Shown here one piece after another: positions 1 to 8,730 of a stretch of DNA of 64,000 nt (positions are counted from its first letter, which is position 1; each line of letters opens with the position of its first letter). The DNA lies in contig JAYXKI010000018.1 in the NCBI GenBank assembly GCA_037892935.1, forward strand, positions 372,001 through 436,000, read 5' to 3'. Made by a program: the position numbers and the translations under genes. Below the pieces are notes generated by a model. The model did no database searches. It was given only the letters and a program-made list of their open reading frames with translations, and had not been told where the DNA came from. The DNA comes from Phlebopus portentosus (lineage: Eukaryota; Basidiomycota; Agaricomycetes; Boletales; Boletinellaceae).

Positions 1-2
1 CA

Positions 3-3000
3 AACCCTGTCATAAGGAGTATAAGGGTGGAGTGGACTCCTCCATCCATGCACGAGGGCCAAAATGACTCAACCCTGGCAGTGCAGAAGCAGTCGGTAAG
101 CTTCACCACACGAAGCAGAGGTACAAGCAGGAGTACTTCGGGTCGGGAGCGCCGTAGAACTAAGGCTACGAAGCGTACTAGGTTCGGCCACCTAGCGAGA
201 TCTCCTCCTACGAGAGACCGAGGAGTGACTAGACATGAGACGCCGTTCAAGGGTAGGCTAGTGTCTAGGAAAGTGGTCCACCCCAAAGGGAGGGTAGTCC
301 CACTTAAGTGGCACAGGGCCGAAGTTAGTACGCCGCAATCATCAAGTAGGCTAGCTTCGGGAGCTCAAGTGCGCCCGCGAAGACCACGGTTTAAGAACCA
401 AATGCAGGGCCCTGCTCCGACAGGGAAAACAAACGGTAAAGGTAACAGGTTCATTTCGAATTATGCCGTGATGGAGCAGGGGCTCTCGCAGGGGCAGAAG
501 AGGCGCCGATGGCGTACGCCTGTTGACTCGGTCATGCAGCCGCCCAAAGTGGAAGGAAAAGTGCTAGAGAGAAGAGCTGGATCTGAGACGGAGTTCAAGG
601 GTATCCTAGGATCGCACAAGCCCGCTACCTCAATGGAAGCGGAGGACGCCTCTCGAAGAGGAAGGCCACCCAAGCCTCCTCACTGGATCCGCCGCCTAGA
701 GCATCGACAAGTCGCATCTCGGAGAGAACGCCTTCTCAAGTATAATAGCATAGCTCAAAAATATGCTCAGGAGAAAGCACTCGATGAAAGGATGGCAGAC
801 TCTGCTGGTAACAAATCTCTCAAGGAAATTCTTCCGAAACAAATATGGGAGTTCAGGGATAGGTTCGACAAGGACGCCGCCAAACGGCTGCCGAGGTCGG
901 GACAATGGGACATGAAGATCGAGCTCCTACCAGGAGCAGAGCTTCCGAAACCTGGACCTGTATATCCACTCGCTCCTGCTGAAAAGCGAGCGGTAGAAGA
1001 ATGGATTCGCGAGGACCTAAAGAAGGGATGGATTCGTGTTGTAGGAAACCGAGTACCAGCTGAAGAAAAGGCGAACACTTGCGCACCAGTATTTGTCATA
1101 GCCAAAAAGACAATAGGGAAGGATGGCAAGCCGGAGTATAGAATTGTTATCGACTATAGAGGGCTGAATGCGGTGGTCATTCCAGACCACCAACCAATGC
1201 CTCTGTTACATATGCTCCCGGACGATCTTGCGCATGCCAAATGGTTCTCGACACTGGATTTGCGAAGTGGGTATAACAACATTCGAATACACCCTGGGCA
1301 CGAGAAGTATGCCGCCTTTAGGACTCACATGGGAGTATACCAGCCGATGGTAATGCAGTTCGGATTAATGAATGCACCTGCGGTATTCCAACGTGCAATG
1401 AACGAGCTCTTTCAGGACATGATTGGGCAGGGCATACTCATTTATCTTGATGACATTATAGTCTATGCGGAAATGGAACAGGAACATTGGGACCTGCTAG
1501 CAGAGGTATTGCGCAGGTTAAGGGAAGCAGACTTCTTCTGCAAGCCAGAGAAGTGCTACTTCGGAAAGAAGGAACTCGACTATCTAGGATTTGTGGTTAA
1601 CCAGTCGGGCATGCAGATGGATCCCTACAAGGTAAAGGCGGTTCAAGAATGGCCAGATTTGTCAAGCAAGCGAGACATTCGAAAGTTTATCGGTTTTGCA
1701 AACTTCTACCGGAAATTTATCGAAGGCTTCGCCAAGATCGCTAGGCCATTAACGGAACTTATGTCTGGCAAGAAGACATTTACCTGGGGAGAACGACAAC
1801 AAGAGAGCTTTAGGAAACTTAAAGAAGCTTTTACCACTGCACCAATGCTAGTACGACCGGATCACGAGAAGCAATTTGTGCTGGAAACCGACGCGTCAAA
1901 CTTTGCGATGGGAGCCGTGCTCTCGCAGCTCGGGGACGATGAAATTTTGCACCCCATTGGATATTGGTCGAACACCTATCGAGATGCCGAAAATAACTAT
2001 CCAGTAATGGACAAGGAATTACTAGCGATTGTCAAGGCCTTGAGCAACTGGAGGCACCACTTGGAAGGAGCGAAACATGAGATTCGGGTGGTTAGCGATC
2101 AAGCGAACCTTCGATATTTCATGGGAGCTAGGAAGCTGAGTGGCCGCCAAGCAAGATGGGCGACGTTTCTCAGCAGATTTCGATTTCGAATCGAGTATCG
2201 ACCTGGAACCAAGAATTCACGAGCAGACGCATTATCAAGAAGGCCAGACTACGAACAAGGCCAAGAGGACCAGCCAGAACAAGTCCTACTTCCTCCGCAA
2301 TTGTTCAGAACATCGGACCTGCCCATGCGCACGGTACGGGTATTTGAGCTTACAAGGGGTCAAGAACTGGGAGAGAAGATTCGAGACGCCTATGAACGAT
2401 CCAAAGAGCCAGCAATCGGAACGTTCGAAGAAGGATATTGGTGGAAGGATGATAAATTGGTTATCCCACCAGATGAAGAAATTAAAAAGGAAATTGTACG
2501 ACAGTGCCATGACGCACCGGCGTCAGGACACCCGGGGTTACAGAAGACTATAGACAAACTGGAAAGAAGAGTTTGGTGGCCGAAGATGAGGGAATGGGTC
2601 GAAGAATACGTGCGCACATGCGACGTGTGCCAAAGGACGAAAGCGCGGCGAGGAAAGACGCAACCACCATTGCAGCCATTGCAGATAGCAACGAGGCCCT
2701 ACGACGAGATTACTATGGACTATGTCACCGGACTTCCAACGACGAGCAAAGGAAACAATGCGATACTAGTGGTGGTAGACAGGTTCTCTAAAATGGGAAC
2801 TTTTATACCTACCACAGTAAATGCAAACTCGAAAACCACTGCGGACTTAATGATCAATTATGTCTACAGTAAGGTTGGGACTCCGAAGACAGTGATCAGC
2901 GACAGGGGACCTCAATTCGCTAGCCGGTTTACAGAGCAGGTGAACCAGGCCCTCGGGATCGAAACGAAGCTTAGTACGGCGTATCATCCACAAACAGATG

Positions 3001-4091
3001 GTCAAACAGAGCGAGTAAATCAAGAAATGGAACAGCTGTTACGTTGCTATTCCAGCTTGCAGCAAGACGATTGGGACGAACATCTGCCTATGGCAGAATT
3101 CGCTTACAACAGTCGCTCTCACTCTAGCACAGGCAAGACACCGTTTGAATTGGTATATGGATTTCAGCCGGAATTAGGATTCAAGCTTCCGATCCGAGGA
3201 ACTCAGGATTATGTGGCTATGCGAAAGAAGAATCAAGAAGAAGCAACGAAGGCGCTGGAGAAGGCACGAGACGCGATGAAGAGATTTGCAGATAGACACC
3301 GAGGCCCGATGCCGTCATTCGAAGTTGGCGATAAAGTTATGTTAGATGGTCGGAATCTAACCTTGCTAGTTCCCACGAGGAAGCTAGGGGATAGAAACCT
3401 GGGACCTTATCAAGTTATCGCAAAGCATGGGCTAGTCAACTACGAATTGGATCTCCCAAAGGAGTTGAGGATCCACCCGGTGTTTTATGCAGGACTATTG
3501 ATTCCCTATCGAGAAAGGAAAGATCCGGCACAGAGAACAAGACCACCACCAGAAGTTATCGCTGGAGAAACCGAGTATGAGGTAGAAGCGATCCGGGACA
3601 TGAGGAAAAGGCACGGAAAATGGGAATATCAGGTTAAATGGCTCGGCTACCCAGAGGAAGAGAATACCTGGGAACCTGTAGAAGGGCTGCGCAATGCCCC
3701 AGAGAAATTGCGGGAGTATCACGAGAGGAATCGTTGGCCGGACACGATAGATCTTCCCTCTAGAAAGAAGATCGCGGATATTATAGACTCTACGCAGAGA
3801 GTAATCGACATCAAGAAGGAAGATGACGAGTTCCTGAGGACGGCACTAGGAGAGTCCGTAGCTCAGAGGGTAATTAGGAGAAGAAGATACCAGAGCAAGA
3901 CAGGTATCAAGCAGCGAGATTTCGGTTATCCGGAATGGCACAAGCGTCATTGGAGAGCCGCAAAAAGGCCATTCACTCGAAACAAAGCGCTGCCGGTTTG
4001 CAGATGGGATCTGCCAGAAGAAAAAGGGAATCCTTCATACAAGGATTGGTTTTGGGCTGACTCCTCGGATAGTGAGTGCAGCGAGGCTTAG
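3..4091 (+). CDS. Chromovirus Pol polyprotein, copy C (5' end outside window)
   Basis: This is a Ty3/gypsy Pol polyprotein, copying element RNA to DNA and inserting it. The frame is open from base 3, so the start is upstream of the window. In order: a basic Ser/Arg-rich linker (about 30-700); reverse transcriptase (about 1000-1720) with the YLDD catalytic box at 1443-1454; RNase H with the ETDAS motif near 1884; an integrase zinc finger of H-H-C-C type (about 2508-2640); an integrase core with a first Asp near 2718, the SDRGPQF box near 2898 and its Glu in the QTDGQTERVN motif near 3000; and a C-terminal chromodomain (about 3570-3720, with the KWLGYPEEENTWEP motif). The chromodomain places it among chromoviruses, whose integration is guided by chromatin marks. 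No D-T/S-G protease motif is visible between the window edge and the reverse transcriptase. The protein ends with an acidic tail after the chromodomain. Confidence 0.93.
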   Translation, partial: NPVIRSIRVEWTPPSMHEGQNDSTLAVQKQSVSFTTRSRGTSRSTSGRERRRTKATKRTRFGHLARSPPTRDRGVTRHETPFKGRLVSRKVVHPKGRVVPLKWHRAEVSTPQSSSRLASGAQVRPRRPRFKNQMQGPAPTGKTNGKGNRFISNYAVMEQGLSQGQKRRRWRTPVDSVMQPPKVEGKVLERRAGSETEFKGILGSHKPATSMEAEDASRRGRPPKPPHWIRRLEHRQVASRRERLLKYNSIAQKYAQEKALDERMADSAGNKSLKEILPKQIWEFRDRFDKDAAKRLPRSGQWDMKIELLPGAELPKPGPVYPLAPAEKRAVEEWIREDLKKGWIRVVGNRVPAEEKANTCAPVFVIAKKTIGKDGKPEYRIVIDYRGLNAVVIPDHQPMPLLHMLPDDLAHAKWFSTLDLRSGYNNIRIHPGHEKYAAFRTHMGVYQPMVMQFGLMNAPAVFQRAMNELFQDMIGQGILIYLDDIIVYAEMEQEHWDLLAEVLRRLREADFFCKPEKCYFGKKELDYLGFVVNQSGMQMDPYKVKAVQEWPDLSSKRDIRKFIGFANFYRKFIEGFAKIARPLTELMSGKKTFTWGERQQESFRKLKEAFTTAPMLVRPDHEKQFVLETDASNFAMGAVLSQLGDDEILHPIGYWSNTYRDAENNYPVMDKELLAIVKALSNWRHHLEGAKHEIRVVSDQANLRYFMGARKLSGRQARWATFLSRFRFRIEYRPGTKNSRADALSRRPDYEQGQEDQPEQVLLPPQLFRTSDLPMRTVRVFELTRGQELGEKIRDAYERSKEPAIGTFEEGYWWKDDKLVIPPDEEIKKEIVRQCHDAPASGHPGLQKTIDKLERRVWWPKMREWVEEYVRTCDVCQRTKARRGKTQPPLQPLQIATRPYDEITMDYVTGLPTTSKGNNAILVVVDRFSKMGTFIPTTVNANSKTTADLMINYVYSKVGTPKTVISDRGPQFASRFTEQVNQALGIETKLSTAYHPQTDGQTERVNQEMEQLLRCYSSLQQDDWDEHLPMAEFAYNSRSHSSTGKTPFELVYGFQPELGFKLPIRGTQDYVAMRKKNQEEATKALEKARDAMKRFADRHRGPMPSFEVGDKVMLDGRNLTLLVPTRKLGDRNLGPYQVIAKHGLVNYELDLPKELRIHPVFYAGLLIPYRERKDPAQRTRPPPEVIAGETEYEVEAIRDMRKRHGKWEYQVKWLGYPEEENTWEPVEGLRNAPEKLREYHERNRWPDTIDLPSRKKIADIIDSTQRVIDIKKEDDEFLRTALGESVAQRVIRRRRYQSKTGIKQRDFGYPEWHKRHWRAAKRPFTRNKALPVCRWDLPEEKGNPSYKDWFWADSSDSECSEA

Positions 4092-4100
4092 GAAGGCCCG

Positions 4101-4217
4101 CATATTTGACCTGAACAAGTCATTAAACTATTCCAAGCGTACTGGGACGTACCTTGTAAGTTGGGACCGACACTAATCGAGGTCATATTTGACCTGAACA
4201 AGTCGTTAAACTATTCC
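4101..4217 (+). repeat. Imperfect direct repeat downstream of pol, copy C
   Basis: A segment of about 34 bases beginning CATATTTGACCTGAACAAGT occurs at 4101 and again at 4184, 83 bases apart, just after the pol stop codon. The same pair is present at matching positions in copies B and A. It lies in the element's 3' noncoding region; its function is unknown. Confidence 0.8.
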
Positions 4218-4287
4218 TAGCATGTTGGGAAGCATCTAGTATGTTGGAAGCCGACACGCAGCGAGGCTTTGAGTTATTGAGCAAGTG

Positions 4288-4425
4288 TCACGTGACCGCC
4301 GCCTTTCTCTGAGAACAGGTTGAGCGTCAATCACGTGATTGCCAGCCTCTCGTCTAAACAGGAAGTGTTTAAGTCACATGACTGCCGCACTTTTGTTCGA
4401 ACGAGTTGTGCGTCAGGTCACATGA
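4288..4425 (+). repeat. Degenerate 43-bp tandem array with CACGTG/CACATG cores, copy C
   Basis: The octamer TCACGTGA occurs at 4288 and 4331, and its variant TCACATGA at 4374 and 4418. The spacings are 43, 43 and 44 bases. Flanking bases share further similarity (a GCC after the octamer, a T-rich stretch, then AACAG or a related motif), so this is a decayed tandem repeat of about 43 bp. CACGTG is the classic E-box bound by bHLH factors. The array may be an enhancer or silencer of the element, but only the repeat is seen directly. Confidence 0.8.
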
Positions 4426-4599
4426 TCAATAATGAGTGGAGGACTCTGGATGTACAGTGCTACAGTTATTCCAGGCAAGAGGAATGAGACACTAGTACAC
4501 AAGAAGGGTCTGGTCTAGGAAGCAACAATACGAAACAGCAAGATTATGGCTATCACAATTAAGGGATCCACACTCTCCTTGCAGTCCGAAGTGGATCTT

Positions 4600-4610
4600 A
4601 AGGGGAGGAA
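4600..4610 (+). other. Polypurine tract, copy C
   Basis: An uninterrupted purine run, AAGGGGAGGAA, abuts the first TG of the LTR. This is the standard plus-strand primer position for LTR retrotransposons. The same run precedes the LTRs of copies B (8720-8730) and A (15630-15640). Confidence 0.85.
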
Positions 4611-4634
4611 TGTTACGAAAATTGTGGATATACA

Positions 4635-5618
4635 ATGCGGCGTGGTATCAGACACTTTACACACCGAATTATGCAGCCTAATCAAGAGCATTTCGAAAGG
4701 CTTCAAGAACAGAACAGTGGAGGCGATTCTCGCCCACTAAGACAGCAAGGACCTGGGGAGGTCGCTGTGGATGATATTCAAGAGGAACCCGATCGACGAT
4801 ATTACGAAGACGAACGCGATGAAAGGGAGGATCCATACGATTTGCAGCAAGGACTAGCTGGAATGCACATTGGACATACTCCTCCACCCGAGCGTAGCTA
4901 CGTAGACATGGAAGAACGGAACATCGCAAGATACGTGGAACTCCTGCAGAAGAGACGATATCGACATAGTGCAACCAGACGCTTTGTTCATGAAAGCCTG
5001 GTTTGTACAAACTGTTATTTGGCATACCAAAGGAGTTGGGTTCTTTCGGAGTGGCTCCTCAAGAACTTCGTGGAGCGCTTAGTAACTAGGGAAGGGGCCG
5101 ATGTCAAGATTCGGCATAAACCCGGACCCTCAGAACGAACGTTTGATCAACCATTGCCAAACCGCGGAATGAGCGCATACGATCACGAGGTATCTGTATG
5201 GCTCGGCGACAGGGATATCTATGCACTGAAGGTTGGCGTGAGAGCTTGGATCAATCAGCATCGTCACCGGACCTTGTGTCGAAACACTGCAGTGGAAGTC
5301 GATTGGCCAATCTATTACAGTGCGCCATCGGACGTCGAAAGTCTTATCGAAGAAGCAACGGATCGAATGCTAGAAGCATGGGAACGATCGGAAGAAGGGG
5401 TTATTACAGTCGACGAATGGCGCGAGACGAATCACCTGGGAAGAAGATACAGGTTAACGTCGGGTACCGGACTACAATTCTCCGACATCGATATCGCGGC
5501 TAGGCACAGAAGAGTGTCTGCTAAATTTACACAGCCGCCAAGGTTAATCTCCGAAGATCGACAGGGGTTGCCGGTCGCGAATCCCGAGATAACGGTCAGC
5601 CCCATGATGGAAGACTAA
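4635..5618 (+). CDS. LTR-internal ORF, 327 aa, unknown function
   Basis: This ORF begins 24 bases inside the LTR and ends about 340 bases before the TATA-like box, so it lies wholly in the presumed U3. The product is hydrophilic and charged. It has an acidic/Arg-rich N-terminal third (the EEPDRRYYEDERDEREDPYD stretch), a middle containing a CxxC pair (VCTNCYLAYQ) and a Trp-rich segment, and no signal peptide or membrane segment. I do not recognise the family. The frame is intact and identical in length in copies C and B; copy A differs by one nonsense change plus scattered substitutions. Being in the LTR, it would be present at both ends of a full element. It could be an accessory protein or a captured host gene fragment. 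Confidence 0.6.
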   Translation: MRRGIRHFTHRIMQPNQEHFERLQEQNSGGDSRPLRQQGPGEVAVDDIQEEPDRRYYEDERDEREDPYDLQQGLAGMHIGHTPPPERSYVDMEERNIARYVELLQKRRYRHSATRRFVHESLVCTNCYLAYQRSWVLSEWLLKNFVERLVTREGADVKIRHKPGPSERTFDQPLPNRGMSAYDHEVSVWLGDRDIYALKVGVRAWINQHRHRTLCRNTAVEVDWPIYYSAPSDVESLIEEATDRMLEAWERSEEGVITVDEWRETNHLGRRYRLTSGTGLQFSDIDIAARHRRVSAKFTQPPRLISEDRQGLPVANPEITVSPMMED

Positions 5619-5961
5619 CGGCAGAAGCTCGGCCGGAGTAACGGAGCGCCGGCGAAGCGAGATCGCGGCACATGGAAGAAGTCTCTCGTGGGAGGATTGG
5701 CGTTAAGGATTAACATGTGATAGGAACGGAGATCGATAGAAGCCTGGGGAAAGCTTCTTCGGAATGGAGGTAGATTAGGGCCTGCCTAATTGGGAAGGAA
5801 GTAGTCGGTGGTGCTACCAGGAGTTTCGGTAGCGCCACCAGAGTTGCCAGTGGTACCACCGACTCAAGAAAGTGGTGGTGAAACCAGCTGAAACACATTG
5901 TCCTAACCAATGGCGAGGCAGGGTCGGTAGTATTTGGTAGTCGGTAGTATTCAGTAGAAAC

Positions 5962-5972
5962 TTTATTTAAGG
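5962..5972 (+). promoter_or_regulatory. TATA-like box of the chromovirus LTR
   Basis: An A/T-rich TTTATTTAAGG box lies about 240 bases before the LTR end, followed by a C/T-rich stretch. It is placed as expected for the U3/R boundary. The same box occurs near 10082 and 16996 in the LTRs of B and A. Confidence 0.45.
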
Positions 5973-6215
5973 CGCCAGCTGAGCGGGGTGTTGTCCCTCA
6001 GCAAAATTATTTTGTACTTTCAATCATAACTGTACTCCTTTGATTGAACCTCTGCTCTACTACTGGGTCAAGCTTGAGCCTATAGCTCGCTTCTTAGTAG
6101 TACATCTAACCTTCGCTACTCTACTCTCCAATTATACATTGTCAGAAGGAGGAAGCAGGGACTTGTTCCGGTACGCTCGGACTAACCACCTCGTCCGAAA
6201 ATACTGGTCCTAACA

Positions 6216-8211
6216 ATTAACGGAACTTATGTCTGGCAAGAAGACATTTACCTGGGGAGAACGACAACAAGAGAGCTTTAGGAAACTTAAAGAAGCTTTT
6301 ACCACTGCACCAATGCTAGTACGACCGGATCACGAGAAGCAATTTGTGCTGGAAACCGACGCGTCAAACTTTGCGATGGGAGCCGTGCTCTCGCAGCTCG
6401 GGGACGATGAAATTTTGCACCCCATTGGATATTGGTCGAACACCTATCGAGATGCCGAAAATAACTATCCAGTAATGGACAAGGAATTACTAGCGATTGT
6501 CAAGGCCTTGAGCAACTGGAGGCACCACTTGGAAGGAGCGAAACATGAGATTCGGGTGGTTAGCGATCAAGCGAACCTTCGATATTTCATGGGAGCTAGG
6601 AAGCTGAGTGGCCGCCAAGCAAGATGGGCGACGTTTCTCAGCAGATTTCGATTTCGAATCGAGTATCGACCTGGAACCAAGAATTCACGAGCAGACGCAT
6701 TATCAAGAAGGCCAGACTACGAACAAGGCCAAGAGGACCAGCCAGAACAAGTCCTACTTCCTCCGCAATTGTTCAGAACATCGGACCTGCCCATGCGCAC
6801 GGTACGGGTATTTGAGCTTACAAGGGGTCAAGAACTGGGAGAGAAGATTCGAGACGCCTATGAACGATCCAAAGAGCCAGCAATCGGAACGTTCGAAGAA
6901 GGATATTGGTGGAAGGATGATAAATTGGTTATCCCACCAGATGAAGAAATTAAAAAGGAAATTGTACGACAGTGCCATGACGCACCGGCGTCAGGACACC
7001 CGGGGTTACAGAAGACTATAGACAAACTGGAAAGAAGAGTTTGGTGGCCGAAGATGAGGGAATGGGTCGAAGAATACGTGCGCACATGCGACGTGTGCCA
7101 AAGGACGAAAGCGCGGCGAGGAAGACGCAACCACCATTGCAGCCATTGCAGATAGCAACGAGGCCCTACGACGAGATTACTATGGACTATGTCACCGGAC
7201 TTCCAACGACGAGCAAAGGAAACAATGCGATACTAGTGGTGGTAGACAGGTTCTCTAAAATGGGAACTTTTATACCTACCACAGTAAATGCAAACTCGAA
7301 AACCACTGCGGACTTAATGATCAATTATGTCTACAGTAAGGTTGGGACTCCGAAGACAGTGATCAGCGACAGGGGACCTCAATTCGCTAGCCGGTTTACA
7401 GAGCAGGTGAACCAGGCCCTCGGGATCGAAACGAAGCTTAGTACGGCGTATCATCCACAAACAGATGGTCAAACAGAGCGAGTAAATCAAGAAATGGAAC
7501 AGCTGTTACGTTGCTATTCCAGCTTGCAGCAAGACGATTGGGACGAACATCTGCCTATGGCAGAATTCGCTTACAACAGTCGCTCTCACTCTAGCACAGG
7601 CAAGACACCGTTTGAATTGGTATATGGATTTCAGCCGGAATTAGGATTCAAGCTTCCGATCCGAGGAACTCAGGATTATGTGGCTATGCGAAAGAAGAAT
7701 CAAGAAGAAGCAACGAAGGCGCTGGAGAAGGCACGAAAAATGGGAATATCAGGTTAAATGGCTCGGCTACCCAGAGGAAGAGAATACCTGGGAACCTGTA
7801 GAAGGGCTGCGCAATGCCCCAGAGAAATTGCGGGAGTATCACGAGAGGAATCGTTGGCCGGACACGATAGATCTTCCCTCTAGAAAGAAGATCGCGGATA
7901 TTATAGACTCTACGCAGAGAGTAATCGACATCAAGAAGGAAGATGACGAGTTCCTGAGGACGGCACTAGGAGAGTCCGTAGCTCAGAGGGTAATTAGGAG
8001 AAGAAGATACCAGAGCAAGACAGGTATCAAGCAGCGAGATTTCGGTTATCCGGAATGGCACAAGCGTCATTGGAGAGCCGCAAAAAGGCCATTCACTCGA
8101 AACAAAGCGCTGCCGGTTTGCAGATGGGATCTGCCAGAAGAAAAAGGGAATCCTTCATACAAGGATTGGTTTTGGGCTGACTCCTCGGATAGTGAGTGCA
8201 GCGAGGCTTAG
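6216..8211 (+). pseudogene. Pol of copy B, 3' part with frameshift and internal deletion
   Basis: RNase H and the integrase zinc finger are readable from 6229 to about 7122. There one G/A of the motif corresponding to 2653-2660 in copy C is missing, which shifts the frame. The integrase core continues in the next frame to about 7735. Then 347 bases are missing relative to C (C coordinates about 3261-3607). The two ends share AAGGCACG in C, so deletion by short-repeat recombination is likely. The two losses sum to 348 bases, so the chromodomain and tail (7740-8211) are back in the original frame. The copy cannot make an intact integrase. Confidence 0.9.
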
Positions 8212-8407
8212 GAAGGCCCGCATAGTTGACCTGAACAAGTCATTAAACTATTCCAAGCGTACTGGGACGTACCTTGTAAGTTGGGACCGACACTAATCGA
8301 GGTCATATTTGACCTGAACAAGTCGTTAAACTATTCCTAGCATGTTGGGAAGCATCTAGTATGTTGGAAGCCGACACGCAGCGAGGCTTTGAGTTATTGA
8401 GCAAGTG

Positions 8408-8545
8408 TCACGTGACCGCCGCCTTTCTCTGAGAACAGGTTGAGCGTCAATCACGTGATTGCCAGCCTCTCGTCTAAACAGGAAGTGTTTAAGTCACATG
8501 ACTGCCGCACTTTTGTTCGAACGAGTTGTGCGTCAGGTCACATGA
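8408..8545 (+). repeat. E-box-like 43-bp array, copy B
   Basis: This matches the array of copy C: four TCACRTGA octamers at the same spacing in the 3' noncoding region, upstream of the polypurine tract. Confidence 0.78.
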
Positions 8546-8730
8546 TCAATAATGAGTGGAGGACTCTGGATGTACAGTGCTACAGTTATTCCAGGCAAGA
8601 GGAATGAGACACTAGTACACAAGAAGGGTCTGGTCTAGGAAGCAACAATACGAAACAGCAAGATTATGGCTATCACAATTAAGGGATCCACACTCTCCTT
8701 GCAGTCCGAAGTGGATCTTAAGGGGAGGAA

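Larger units (their letters stand above)
1..6215 (+). mobile_element. Ty3/gypsy chromovirus copy C (right part, youngest insertion)
   Basis: This is the 3' part of an LTR retrotransposon: pol, a 3' noncoding region, a polypurine tract and the right LTR. It ends with TAACA at 6211-6215, and the next bases are reverse transcriptase/RNase H sequence of copy B, identical to C's own sequence starting near base 1749. C is therefore inserted inside B. Its left half should lie upstream of the window. The pol frame is fully open, and it is nearly identical to B where the two overlap, so this looks like the most recent insertion of the stack. Confidence 0.9.
4611..6215 (+). repeat. Right LTR of copy C (1605 bp)
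   Basis: The LTR starts with TGTTA directly after the polypurine tract and ends with TAACA, giving perfect 5 bp terminal inverted repeats. It is unusually long because it contains a 327-codon ORF. Short GGTAGTATT-type repeats lie around 5930-5957, followed by the TATA-like box. The right end is defined by the abrupt change to unrelated target sequence in all three copies. The left end is inferred from the tract and TG, because no left LTR lies in the window. Confidence 0.88.
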
